From: an uncultured Clostridia bacterium | GTDB lineage: Bacteria; Bacillota; Clostridia; Christensenellales; UBA1242 | NCBI GenBank assembly: GCA_944377765.1 | Contig: CALWFX010000048.1 | Location: 1 to 17,410, forward strand | DNA: 17,410 bases | Direction: 5' to 3' | Part shown: positions 6,631 to 13,833 of the stretch, in pieces | Position numbering within the stretch: position 1 is the first letter of the stretch | Layout: each line of letters starts with the position of its first letter | Position numbers and translations under genes: made by a program | Notes under the pieces: model-generated | Databases searched by the model: none | The model's input: only the letters and a program-made list of their open reading frames with translations | What the model was told of the DNA's origin: nothing

Positions 6631-7152
6631 TTAAGAAAGAATTGTTATTTTACTTTCGTCCACTTCCAAAATGTTTACCACTGCCTGCATAATATCCATT
6701 TTAATAGCAAAGTCTTCACTTCCTTCTGCGACAATAACCACCCCCTTTATAACAGGATAAATTTCCTTAACAACCACAGGTTCGCCATCAACAATTAAAA
6801 CTTCTTCAACTGTTATTGTTGTTTCATTTGATGAAGATGTGGTTGTTTTGGTTTCTGTATCAGTTGCGTATTCATAAGTAAAGCCACATTCAAGAGTTAT
6901 AATTGCACTGACATTGCCAACCCCAGATATCTTGGACAATACATTACATAATTTATTCTCTAAGTAGTCGACATATTCCAAAGAAGAGTCATATTCTTCT
7001 GTCGAAATTTCTTCTTTTTTGTCGCTATTACCGCTTCCAAAAGTTACTCCAAAATAGACTATACAAATCACAAGCCCAATCAACACCGCAATATAAATTT
7101 CAAAATGTTTAACGTTTTTAACTCTACCCCATAAATCTTTTAACTTATTCAT
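6631..7152 (-). CDS. spoIIIAG: Stage III sporulation protein AG
   Basis: SpoIIIAG forms a large ring in the intermembrane space of the engulfed forespore. The 173-residue product starts with a cytoplasmic MNKLKDLWGRVKN segment, a membrane helix at about 19-40 (IYIAVLIGLVICIVYFGVTF), an acidic linker, then the ring domain with YLENKLCNVLSKISGVGNVS and a strand AIITLECG. A serine/threonine-rich insert with strands (ETKTTTSSSNETTITVEEV) is where SpoIIIAG proteins carry their extra beta structure. The end (KGVVIVAEGSEDFAIKMDIM) is conserved. It lies between spoIIIAF and spoIIIAH. Confidence 0.95.
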   Translation of the reverse strand: MNKLKDLWGRVKNVKHFEIYIAVLIGLVICIVYFGVTFGSGNSDKKEEISTEEYDSSLEYVDYLENKLCNVLSKISGVGNVSAIITLECGFTYEYATDTETKTTTSSSNETTITVEEVLIVDGEPVVVKEIYPVIKGVVIVAEGSEDFAIKMDIMQAVVNILEVDESKITILS

Positions 7153-7198
7153 CTATATCTCCTAAAAATAAAAATAAATTAACCGCATCCAAAACAAT

Positions 7199-7696
7199 CT
7201 AACTTGAAAACTCAATTGGCACTTCCCTTAGGCTTGGCATATAAGATATAATTTCATTAATCGTGCTTTTTGCATTCTCTATATTCTTATTTTCAAAATT
7301 GTCAGAAAATTCAATATCGCATAATTCGACATAAACACCATAAATCTCCAATTCTTCACTTAAAGCATTTGCGTTAATTGACACTGAAACATTATAAATT
7401 CCCTGCCTTTCAATTTCTGATTGAAGGTCTTTTGTTATTGCATCCAACTTATTTAGATTAAGTTCATATAGATAATCTTCTTGTAAGGATAAATCTGAAG
7501 AAGGAAACAAGGTTGAAAAGTCTAAATTTTTACCTAATAACTTAGGAAGCGGAGCAATTATCACAAATATGGTTATAAAGGAAAAAATAACCCTTATATA
7601 TCTATTCATTTGTCCTTCTGGCAAGATCATTTCACATAGAACTGACAGAAGTATAACTCCTGTTATTGCAAGTAACCAAGATGAAACATCACTCAT
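7199..7696 (-). CDS. spoIIIAF: Stage III sporulation protein AF
   Basis: SpoIIIAF is a component of the SpoIIIA complex with two membrane helices and a soluble ring-building domain. The 165-residue product shows helices at about 6-25 and 33-53 with the conserved intervening CEMILPEGQMNRYIRVIFSF. A soluble domain follows, with helix LNKLDAITKDLQSEIERQGI, strands VSVSINANALSEELEIYGVYV and a closing helix. It is 46 bases from spoIIIAG and about 30 from spoIIIAE. Confidence 0.92.
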   Translation of the reverse strand: MSDVSSWLLAITGVILLSVLCEMILPEGQMNRYIRVIFSFITIFVIIAPLPKLLGKNLDFSTLFPSSDLSLQEDYLYELNLNKLDAITKDLQSEIERQGIYNVSVSINANALSEELEIYGVYVELCDIEFSDNFENKNIENAKSTINEIISYMPSLREVPIEFSS

Positions 7697-7726
7697 ACCT
7701 TTCTCCTTCCTATATTGTATTAGATG

Positions 7727-8953
7727 CTAAATTAAATTTGCACTGCACATAATAAGCCCTGTCATAACCATATACATAAACGCCACTGCAACAATAAGTG
7801 CAATCAGCAAACTCATGCTTTTTGCTATATCAGAAACAAAGTTTGCAATTTTCTTATCTCCAATCGGTTCAATAATGCCTGCCATAAATCTTAGTGATAA
7901 CATAAACAAAATCAAACTTATAATTGGCGACAACACAACAAAAAGAACTAATAATAATCCTGCTGTTCCAACCGCATTTTTAATAAGCATACTTGAAGCC
8001 ATAATAATTGAAAGCCCATCTGAAACATATCCGCCAACAATTGGCACATAACTTTTAATGGTGTATTTTGCTGTTCTTATTGATAATCCATCCACCACAC
8101 TTGCAGAAATTCCTTGAATTGCAATAAAGCCTAAGAATAGTGTAAATAAAAGTCCTATTGACCATTTGAAAGTGCCTTGCAAGAAGGAAACAAACTTATC
8201 TAACTTTACATTGTTTGAAAGGTTACCTACAATTGAAAAGATAATTGAAAAGATAAACAAAGGCATAAGAAAATATGTTATAAGTGAAATAAAAACATTT
8301 CCAAGCATAGCAATTGCTGGCTGATATAAACTTACAGAAACACTGCCACCTATCGCAGTCAACAAGGTAAGCAGAACTGGGAAAATCAAATCCATGATTG
8401 ATTTTAAAGTATTTAAAGTTTTACTTGTTAAACTTATAAGTTCCACAAGCGTTGCACCAAGAAATATGATAATCACACCATATGTTACAAAATGAACAAC
8501 ATTTCCAATTGATTTACCATTATTTACTGGTTTTAAATTGGCAATCATTCCGCCAAGAATGGAAATTGCCACAATGCTTGCTATGATTGGCAAAAAGGCA
8601 ATTAACCCATCAAAGATAAGTGAAAACACCGAAGACATGAAACTGTCGCTTTGCGTGTATTCTCCCATAATGAGATTTTCTATCTTTGCAACAAAGCCAC
8701 CATCAAACATATTTTTGGCATTTTCTTCTAAGCCTTCAATGTATGTTTCAAGGTCAGAAAAATCAAGAAGAGAAAGTTGCTCATCAATTTCATTTTTAAA
8801 TTCTTCTTCCAAATCTTCTTGCTCTTCGCTTTCTGCCAAAACATATGGCGTGTTTAAAACAAAACCATCAATTGTAAAATTGCCAAAAAAAGAAGAAATG
8901 AAAATTATAAAAACAACAATAAAAACCCAAAATTTCCTTTTTTTCTTTTTCAT
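7727..8953 (-). CDS. spoIIIAE: Stage III sporulation protein AE
   Basis: SpoIIIAE is the large polytopic membrane subunit of the SpoIIIA complex and is thought to be part of the transport path into the forespore. The 408-residue product starts with MKKKKRKFWVFIVVFIIFIS, a signal-like hydrophobic segment, then an acidic region (about 40-110) outside the membrane and about eight hydrophobic helices. Conserved pieces include ANLKPVNNGKSIGNVVHFVT, LPVL-type Pro/Leu patches, QGISASVVDGLSIRTAKYT and SYVPIVGGYVSDGLSIIMAS. Length and order match the family. It overlaps spoIIIAD by four bases (ATGA). Confidence 0.96.
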   Translation of the reverse strand: MKKKKRKFWVFIVVFIIFISSFFGNFTIDGFVLNTPYVLAESEEQEDLEEEFKNEIDEQLSLLDFSDLETYIEGLEENAKNMFDGGFVAKIENLIMGEYTQSDSFMSSVFSLIFDGLIAFLPIIASIVAISILGGMIANLKPVNNGKSIGNVVHFVTYGVIIIFLGATLVELISLTSKTLNTLKSIMDLIFPVLLTLLTAIGGSVSVSLYQPAIAMLGNVFISLITYFLMPLFIFSIIFSIVGNLSNNVKLDKFVSFLQGTFKWSIGLLFTLFLGFIAIQGISASVVDGLSIRTAKYTIKSYVPIVGGYVSDGLSIIMASSMLIKNAVGTAGLLLVLFVVLSPIISLILFMLSLRFMAGIIEPIGDKKIANFVSDIAKSMSLLIALIVAVAFMYMVMTGLIMCSANLI

Positions 8954-9342
8954 GATGGCAAAATCTCCATAACAATTTCCAAGATACTGGTAATTATTGG
9001 AAGAGCCATGACAAGGATAATTATTTTGCCACCCAAAAGAACTTTATCTCCAAGGCTATTGTTTCCGGTATCAGCACAAATGCTTGCTGTGAACTCCACA
9101 AGATAACCTATACCGATAATTTTGAAGATAATTGAATATATGGAACTGTTTATATTTGTCAAATTGAAAATTTCATTAAAAACATCAAAAATGCTGGATA
9201 AATACGACACCAGCATAAACAAAATAATAATGCCACCCACAATGGAAATAAAAACAGCAAAATCAGGGCGAACTGGCTTCACAATAAGCGTTGCAACACA
9301 AGAGATAAGTGCAATTGCAATAATTTTATAAAGAGAATCCAC
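8950..9342 (-). CDS. spoIIIAD: Stage III sporulation protein AD
   Basis: SpoIIIAD is a small membrane protein of the SpoIIIA complex. The 130-residue product is almost wholly hydrophobic with four likely helices (about 5-22, 28-50, 68-85 and 105-125). It has the family pattern KPVRPDFAVFISIVGGIIIL followed by IYSIIFKIIGIGYLVEFTAS with ICADTGNNSLGDKVLLGGKI. It starts 12 bases after spoIIIAC. Confidence 0.95.
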   Translation of the reverse strand: MDSLYKIIAIALISCVATLIVKPVRPDFAVFISIVGGIIILFMLVSYLSSIFDVFNEIFNLTNINSSIYSIIFKIIGIGYLVEFTASICADTGNNSLGDKVLLGGKIIILVMALPIITSILEIVMEILPS

Positions 9343-9354
9343 TTCGCCCTCCTT

Positions 9355-9549
9355 TTAAAAATTGAAAATTGTTTTGATAGTGTCAAAAAGTTCAGAAATC
9401 ATGTTAAGCACCATTATAAGCACAATGATAACCCCTGCAAGCGTGGTTAAAGTTGCAATATCATCTTTTCCGCTATTTTTTAAAATTTGCCCAACAACAG
9501 CCGTGAGAATTCCAATGGCTGCAATACGAAAAATAATTTCAACATCCAT
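9355..9549 (-). CDS. spoIIIAC: Stage III sporulation protein AC
   Basis: SpoIIIAC is a 64-residue protein with two membrane helices, paralogous in its first half to SpoIIIAD. The sequence MDVEIIFRIAAIGILTAVVG, a QILKNSGKDDIATLTTLAG core and a final VLNMISELFDTIKTIFNF match the family end to end. It lies between spoIIIAB and spoIIIAD. Confidence 0.95.
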   Translation of the reverse strand: MDVEIIFRIAAIGILTAVVGQILKNSGKDDIATLTTLAGVIIVLIMVLNMISELFDTIKTIFNF

Positions 9550-9559
9550 AAAATTCTCC

Positions 9560-10054
9560 TTAAATCAAAAGTATTGTAAAAAATAAACCTGCAATAACTG
9601 ACAATTTAAGTGAAAGTGTTCCATATTTTTTATGTTCTTGGTCGCAAGTGTTTTTTATTTCTGTGAAACGCTTGGTGAAGTTTTGAATTTCTTTTGTTTG
9701 GTTTTCAACATCGCTTCTGCCAAGAGTTTTTAAAAAAAGTAAAATAAAATCTTTCTCATCTTGTTTTAAACAGGTTGCCTTTTTAAAAATTTCCTTGCTG
9801 TCAAGTTCAGTCTTCTTGTCTAAATATGAAATAAAGCCTTCATCAATTCCAAGTAGATTTTTCTTAGAATTTAAATCAAAATTTTCAATTAAAACCTTTA
9901 ACCTTTCACGAGAAAAATTGATTTCAACCGACAATTTTTCCGCCAACATAATAATGCTGGAAAAAAACTTTTTTCTTTTATCAAATTTAGAAAAATAATA
10001 ATATCCAACAAAAACACATAAACAAAACAAAAACACAATCAAAACATATCTCAT
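9560..10054 (-). CDS. spoIIIAB: Stage III sporulation protein AB
   Basis: SpoIIIAB resembles GspF-type inner-membrane platform proteins and is the likely membrane partner of the SpoIIIAA ATPase. The 164-residue product has a first membrane helix (about 2-20), a helical cytosolic part with AEKLSVEINFSRERL and ILLFLKTLGRSDVENQTKEI, and a C-terminal helix (KLSVIAGLFFTILLI). The ribosome binding site TTAAGGAG lies close upstream of the ATG. It is 40 bases from spoIIIAA. Confidence 0.93.
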   Translation of the reverse strand: MRYVLIVFLFCLCVFVGYYYFSKFDKRKKFFSSIIMLAEKLSVEINFSRERLKVLIENFDLNSKKNLLGIDEGFISYLDKKTELDSKEIFKKATCLKQDEKDFILLFLKTLGRSDVENQTKEIQNFTKRFTEIKNTCDQEHKKYGTLSLKLSVIAGLFFTILLI

Positions 10055-10094
10055 ATTTTCTCCTTAAATATTTTTTCATCCACCAAACAACAAA

Positions 10095-10997
10095 TTAATA
10101 TTTACTTGAAATTCTTGCAAAATTTTCATTGTAAACTCCTTCAAATGTTCCCGGACCATTACGCTTTGAAAGTAAAACATATCTTTTAAAAACCTTTTCT
10201 TTAATAAGCGTTTCAAAAAGTGGTTTTTTCATGAATGTTTCCATGCTGTCTGCATGAGTGGAAGCAAGAACTTTAACTCCACAAGTGGAAGCATAAAGAA
10301 TAGCATCAACATCTTCTTCTTGACCAACTTCATCTGTTACAATCAAATCTGGCGAAAGAGAGCGTATTCCATTTTCAAAACCAACTTTTTTTGTAGAAAA
10401 AGCAATTTTATCGCAAAAATTGCTGTCCAATTTACAATCAAGTTCTCCCCTTTCATCAAGTAACAGAACATTATAAGATAATTTTCTTTCTGAAAGTCTT
10501 TCCACAAAATCTTTTAAAAAAGTTGTTTTTCCAGCGCCTGGCGGAGAAATTATCAGCGTGTTTTCAATAACATTATTTTGCACAATATATGGGTAAGCAG
10601 AAAGTGAACAATTTTTGACATTATGAGGCAATCGAATGTTACAACTAGAAAAATTTGTCATGGTTTTAATTTTGCCATTCTCTTCCACCACATTACCACC
10701 AATTCCAACTCTAATTCCATTTTCAGTAACAATATAACCTCTTTTAATCTGCTCATTCACTGAATAAATTGAACATTCGCTTGCTCTAAAAATAATATCT
10801 TCAATGGCAACTTTACTTGCATATAAACAAGACTGAAAACTTGAAGTTATGCCATTTTCAGATAAAAAATAGTTTTTTCCACTCACACAAACAACAATTG
10901 GCTTATCCGCACGAAAGCGAATTTCATTTACCATTTTCAAGTTGACTTTTTTATCTATAACATTAAACACTTTTTCAGGCAAAATCTTACTTAACAT
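10095..10997 (-). CDS. spoIIIAA: Stage III sporulation protein AA, secretion-type ATPase
   Basis: SpoIIIAA is a cytosolic AAA-type ATPase of the mother cell that powers the SpoIIIA-SpoIIQ channel, similar to VirB11/PilT secretion ATPases. From my chosen start it is 300 residues. Walker A is SPPGAGKTTFL (about 151-161), Walker B NVLLLDERGEL (about 176-186), followed by an ARNGIRSLSP-like segment (here ENGIRSLSPDLIVTDEVG) and STHADSME. The N-terminal half has NEIRFRADKPIVV and RASECSIYSVNEQIKRGYI, also conserved. The frame is open to 11042, but the ATG at 10997 has the good ribosome binding site AAGAGGTG and matches the family start. It is the first gene of spoIIIAA-AH, divergent from the SRP RNA. 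Confidence 0.95.
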   Translation of the reverse strand: MLSKILPEKVFNVIDKKVNLKMVNEIRFRADKPIVVCVSGKNYFLSENGITSSFQSCLYASKVAIEDIIFRASECSIYSVNEQIKRGYIVTENGIRVGIGGNVVEENGKIKTMTNFSSCNIRLPHNVKNCSLSAYPYIVQNNVIENTLIISPPGAGKTTFLKDFVERLSERKLSYNVLLLDERGELDCKLDSNFCDKIAFSTKKVGFENGIRSLSPDLIVTDEVGQEEDVDAILYASTCGVKVLASTHADSMETFMKKPLFETLIKEKVFKRYVLLSKRNGPGTFEGVYNENFARISSKY

Positions 10998-11155
10998 ACT
11001 TTCACCTCTTAAAAAACTATATGAATGGAAAAAGATAAGCAAAACATTTTAAAACCACAAAATATTACTCTTTTTGTCGAATATTTTTACTATTATCTAA
11101 ATAAATTAGAACTTTAAAAATATAGGATAAAACCATTTCAATTTTTAAATTTTGC
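10998..11155. promoter_or_regulatory. Divergent intergenic region between spoIIIAA and the SRP RNA
   Basis: This AT-rich stretch must hold the promoter of the spoIIIA operon, which in Bacillus is read by mother-cell sigma-E. I see CATATAGT on the minus strand at 11024-11017, close to the sigma-E -10 (CATACAnT), about 20 bases before the start codon, but no convincing ATATT-type -35 at the right distance. I therefore cannot place the promoter. No open frame or RNA structure is evident here. Confidence 0.3.
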
Positions 11156-11184
11156 TTGACTTTTAATTAAAATTTAAGTATTAT
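11156..11184 (+). promoter_or_regulatory. Sigma-A promoter of the SRP RNA gene
   Basis: A -35 TTGACT (11156-11161) and a -10 TATTAT (11179-11184) are separated by exactly 17 bases. The predicted start, six to seven bases downstream, coincides with the first base of the SRP RNA terminal helix at 11191. Confidence 0.8.
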
Positions 11185-11190
11185 TATAAA

Positions 11191-11460
11191 TACCGAGATA
11201 GATGGGGAGTTAGCGGTGCCCTGTAACCTGCAATCCGCTATAGCAGGATTGAACGCTTGCCTAGGATTAAATTGGTTGAAGATGTGCATATGGCAAGGGC
11301 GATGAAATCAAGGTCTTATGCAATTGATACTCTCGAACCATGTCAGGTCCTGACGGAAGCATCATTAAGGGAATCTATTGATGTGCCATAAGGTAGCGTT
11401 GGTGGAGTTTTTGCCCTATGAAACAGTCAGTCTTTTTAGTTCAAAGCATTCTCTCGGTAA
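11191..11460 (+). ncRNA. ffs: Signal recognition particle RNA, large bacterial type (scRNA)
   Basis: This RNA binds Ffh and directs ribosomes making membrane proteins to the membrane. The terminal helix is visible: TACCGAGA at 11191-11198 pairs with TCTCGGTA at 11452-11459. Near the 5' end lies the Alu-domain signature GTTAGCGGTGCCCTGTAACC and the CTGCAATCCGCTATAGCAGG hairpin of Bacillus-type SRP RNA. The S-domain helix 8 reads GTCAGGTCC, loop TGAC, GGAAGCA at 11342-11361, with the partner strand TGTGCCATAAGGTAGC downstream. The tetraloop is UGAC instead of the GGAA of Bacillus and E. coli. The length of about 270 bases fits the large form. It has its own promoter and terminator. Confidence 0.95.
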
Positions 11461-11462
11461 TG

Positions 11463-11492
11463 AAAAAAGCAAGGTCAATGCCTTGCTTTTTT
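11463..11492. terminator. Bidirectional terminator between the SRP RNA and the YtxH-like gene
   Basis: AAAAAGCAAGG (11464-11474) pairs with CCTTGCTTTTT (11481-11491) around a six-base loop. There are T runs at the end on both strands, so it can stop the SRP RNA on plus and the YtxH-like gene on minus. Confidence 0.9.
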
Positions 11493-11505
11493 GATTTATA
11501 TCTAT

Positions 11506-11712
11506 TTAGTTATTAGTCATCATATCTTTTTTGATGTCTTTTTTAAGTTTTTCAACCTTTGGTGCAACCTTTTCCTTCATTTCATTCATTTCCTTTTTAA
11601 CTGCCTTTTCACTTTTATTTACAAAAGTTTTAGCATCTTGAGAATGTTTATATAATAATGCTCCCGTTACAAGTCCTGCTCCAAAACCGACAATCATCAT
11701 CAATTCTTTCAT
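11506..11712 (-). CDS. YtxH-domain small membrane-anchored protein
   Basis: The 68-residue product has a short glycine-rich membrane segment (MMIVGFGAGLVTGALLY, about 5-21) followed by a highly charged Lys/Glu amphipathic helix (KSEKAVKKEMNEMKEKVAPK and beyond). This is the layout of YtxH-family proteins, which are associated with stress and with sporulating or stationary cells; the biochemical role is unknown. A very strong ribosome binding site (AGGAGGGAG) precedes the ATG. It is monocistronic, ending at the bidirectional terminator, and carries a forespore-type promoter candidate. Confidence 0.8.
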   Translation of the reverse strand: MKELMMIVGFGAGLVTGALLYKHSQDAKTFVNKSEKAVKKEMNEMKEKVAPKVEKLKKDIKKDMMTNN

Positions 11713-11728
11713 CTCTCCCTCCTACAAA

Positions 11729-11758
11729 TAGGATGGGCAAAATTCGACAATATATGCA
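11729..11758 (-). promoter_or_regulatory. Candidate sigma-G/sigma-F (forespore) promoter of the YtxH-like gene
   Basis: On the minus strand TGCATA (11758-11753) and CATCCTA (11735-11729) are 17 bases apart. This fits the forespore sigma-G consensus (GHATR at -35, CATnMTA at -10) well; sigma-F recognises similar sites. The predicted start lies about 10-12 bases before the start codon, with the ribosome binding site at the very 5' end. I see no sigma-A match in the 75-base gap. It is a consensus match only. Confidence 0.5.
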
Positions 11759-11787
11759 AAAAATTAAAAGAAAGTAACAAATTGAGA

Positions 11788-12744
11788 TTAAATTTTATAG
11801 TTATCCAAAAGTTTAATTAATCTTGAAAAATCCACTTGACCATTAGATTCAAGCACTAACTTATCTTTAAAAACAGTTTTAGAGTTGTCGCAGATAGAAC
11901 GAATGGCTGTAACATCGTTAAGCCTAATAAAGTTTGCAATATTTATGAATGTTTCATATAAATCGTCTTTAAAAAGAACATTTGGACAAGCAAACAACAA
12001 ACTTTCAATCATAATTTGATTTGGAACTTTGTTAAATGCCTTGGAAAACAAACTGTTAAAAACTTTGACCATATTAACAAAACTGTCACCGCAATCTTGA
12101 ATTTTGGTATTTAAATTTTTAAAGCGTTGTTTAAAATCAATTTCCATAAAACGATTTTTTGCATTGTTGTATAACTTATAAACTTCATTTTTATCATCAT
12201 ACATGCAAATATATATGTTTATTTTAACATTTGTTCCAAAATCTTCCTTTCCTAATATTGAAATGTGGTCATAATATTCGTAAATGATAGTTGAAGATGT
12301 AACATAATTAGACAAATAATAAACAACATCACTTTTAAGGTCGTCAATTGTGTATTTTGCAATGTTTCTTATTGGTTCAACAGAATTTTCTGTTTTATCT
12401 TTTTTTCTCTTTTTCTTTGCTCTTGAAACTTTCCATGCTCTAACAAAACGCTTCCAAAGATTTTTGATGTAATGTTTTTTATCAAGAGAATTTAATTCAA
12501 TCTCTTTATTTGCCACACCAAGAAAATATGTATACTCACTGCAAGCACTGATAGCACCAAGATAAATTTCATTAACAGGTTCAAGTATCACCTTGTCAGG
12601 TTGAATGAAAGAAGATTTGGAAGAAAGGTCTTCCATAACCTGTCCCATAAGTTCGCTGACAAGGTTATTAAGTCTTGCAATAGAATCTTCGTTTGTGCTA
12701 TCTCTTAAACCTTCAATTAAATCTTTACTTAAATTAAATTTCAT
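11788..12744 (-). CDS. Unrecognised 318-aa cytosolic protein, possibly OAS-like nucleotidyltransferase fold
   Basis: I do not recognise this protein with certainty. It has no signal peptide or membrane segment. A very basic stretch at about 99-117 (FVRAWKVSRAKKKRKKDK) separates an N-terminal part from a C-terminal part. In the latter, TIDDLKSDVVYYLSNYV, a strand ISILGKEDFGTNVKINIYIC, and a helical end NMVKVFNSLF...VPNQIMIESLLF recall the strand-then-helix layout of OAS/CD-NTase-type nucleotidyltransferases (helices like vR.iK.lk and pSfllE.l). The usual GS and D-x-D catalytic residues are not apparent, so it may be inactive or unrelated. It follows gap by 31 bases with an AAAGGAAA-type ribosome binding site and is probably cotranscribed with it. 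Confidence 0.5.
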   Translation of the reverse strand: MKFNLSKDLIEGLRDSTNEDSIARLNNLVSELMGQVMEDLSSKSSFIQPDKVILEPVNEIYLGAISACSEYTYFLGVANKEIELNSLDKKHYIKNLWKRFVRAWKVSRAKKKRKKDKTENSVEPIRNIAKYTIDDLKSDVVYYLSNYVTSSTIIYEYYDHISILGKEDFGTNVKINIYICMYDDKNEVYKLYNNAKNRFMEIDFKQRFKNLNTKIQDCGDSFVNMVKVFNSLFSKAFNKVPNQIMIESLLFACPNVLFKDDLYETFINIANFIRLNDVTAIRSICDNSKTVFKDKLVLESNGQVDFSRLIKLLDNYKI

Positions 12745-12775
12745 ACCACTTTCCTTTTGTGTTTAATAAATGAAC

Positions 12776-13789
12776 TTATTTTTGTTTTTTCATAATATGA
12801 ACGCAAAGGTCAACAAGTTTGTTTGAATATCCCCACTCGTTATCATACCAAGAAACAAGTTTAACAAAAGTCGGGCTAATCATAATTCCAGCAGTAACAT
12901 CAAAGATTGATGTTCTTGGATCGCCAATAAAATCGCTGGAAACAACAGGTTCATCTGTCCAACCCAAAATACCTTTCATCTCATTTTCACTTGCCTTTTT
13001 AATAACTTTAACAATTTCTTCATAAGTGGTCTCTTTTTTAAGACGGCAGGTTAAATCAACAACCGACACATTCAAAGTTGGAACACGATAACTCATGCCA
13101 GTGAGTTTTCCTTTAACTTTTGGATAAACTTCCCCAACTGCCTTTGCAGCACCTGTTGAAGATGGAATAATATTATAAGAAGCAGCACGACCACCACGCC
13201 AATCTTTTTTGCTTGGTCCATCAACAGTAAGTTGAGTTGCAGTTGTGGAGTGAACAGTGCTCATAAGACCTTCTTCAATTCCAAAAGCCTTATCAATAAC
13301 TTTAACAAGTGGTGCCAAGCAGTTTGTTGTGCAAGAAGCATTTGAAACAACTTTCATGTCATCTGTGTAAGTTTCTTCATTCACACCCATAACAAACATT
13401 GGCATTTCTTTTCCCGGAGCAGAAACAACAACTTTCTTTGCTCCACCTTGAAGATGTGCTTTTGCTCCTTCGTATGAAGTGAATTTTCCAGTGGATTCAA
13501 TAACAACATCCACATTATCGTTTCTCCAAGGAATAAGAGCAGGTTCTTTTTCAGCATAGAAAGAAATTTTCATGTTGCCAACAACAAGTTTATCACCTTT
13601 CACTTTAACTTCTTTGTCAAAATGCCCATGAATTGAATCATGTTCAAGAAGATATTTCGCATAATCAATTGTTAAAAATGGGTCATTAATAGCCACCACT
13701 TCAACATCATCTCTTTGTGAAATAACTCTTAAAGCAAGTCTACCAATTCTGCCAAAACCATTGATACCAATTTTAATTTTTTTCTTCAT
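12776..13789 (-). CDS. gap: Glyceraldehyde-3-phosphate dehydrogenase, glycolytic
   Basis: The enzyme oxidises glyceraldehyde-3-phosphate to 1,3-bisphosphoglycerate with NAD+ in the cytosol. The 337-residue product is full length. It shows the Rossmann start KIGINGFGRIGRLALRV, AINDPF at the adenosine-binding strand end, the catalytic SNASCTTNCLAPL with Cys153, the catalytic His180 in STVHSTTATQ, the phosphate-binding IIPSSTGAAKAVG, MSYRVPT, and the C-terminal WYDNEWGYS. The segment DWRGGRAASYNIIPSSTG is of the type also seen in eukaryotic and GapC enzymes. The Asp after AIN favours NAD rather than NADP. The ribosome binding site AAAAGGAG is strong. No CggR regulator or pgk neighbours are present, unlike the usual gap operon. 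Confidence 0.97.
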   Translation of the reverse strand: MKKKIKIGINGFGRIGRLALRVISQRDDVEVVAINDPFLTIDYAKYLLEHDSIHGHFDKEVKVKGDKLVVGNMKISFYAEKEPALIPWRNDNVDVVIESTGKFTSYEGAKAHLQGGAKKVVVSAPGKEMPMFVMGVNEETYTDDMKVVSNASCTTNCLAPLVKVIDKAFGIEEGLMSTVHSTTATQLTVDGPSKKDWRGGRAASYNIIPSSTGAAKAVGEVYPKVKGKLTGMSYRVPTLNVSVVDLTCRLKKETTYEEIVKVIKKASENEMKGILGWTDEPVVSSDFIGDPRTSIFDVTAGIMISPTFVKLVSWYDNEWGYSNKLVDLCVHIMKKQK

Positions 13790-13833
13790 AAAACTCTCCT
13801 TTTATTTAACATCCATTAAGTGTATTATGCTTT

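Noticed and set aside
8538..8972. 144-codon plus-strand open frame inside spoIIIAE
   Set aside because: It mirrors the coding strand of spoIIIAE and has no family resemblance or ribosome binding site.
11017..11024. Sigma-E promoter for spoIIIAA based on CATATAGT
   Set aside because: The -10-like box is good, but there is no ATATT-type -35 at 13-15 bases, so I do not call it.
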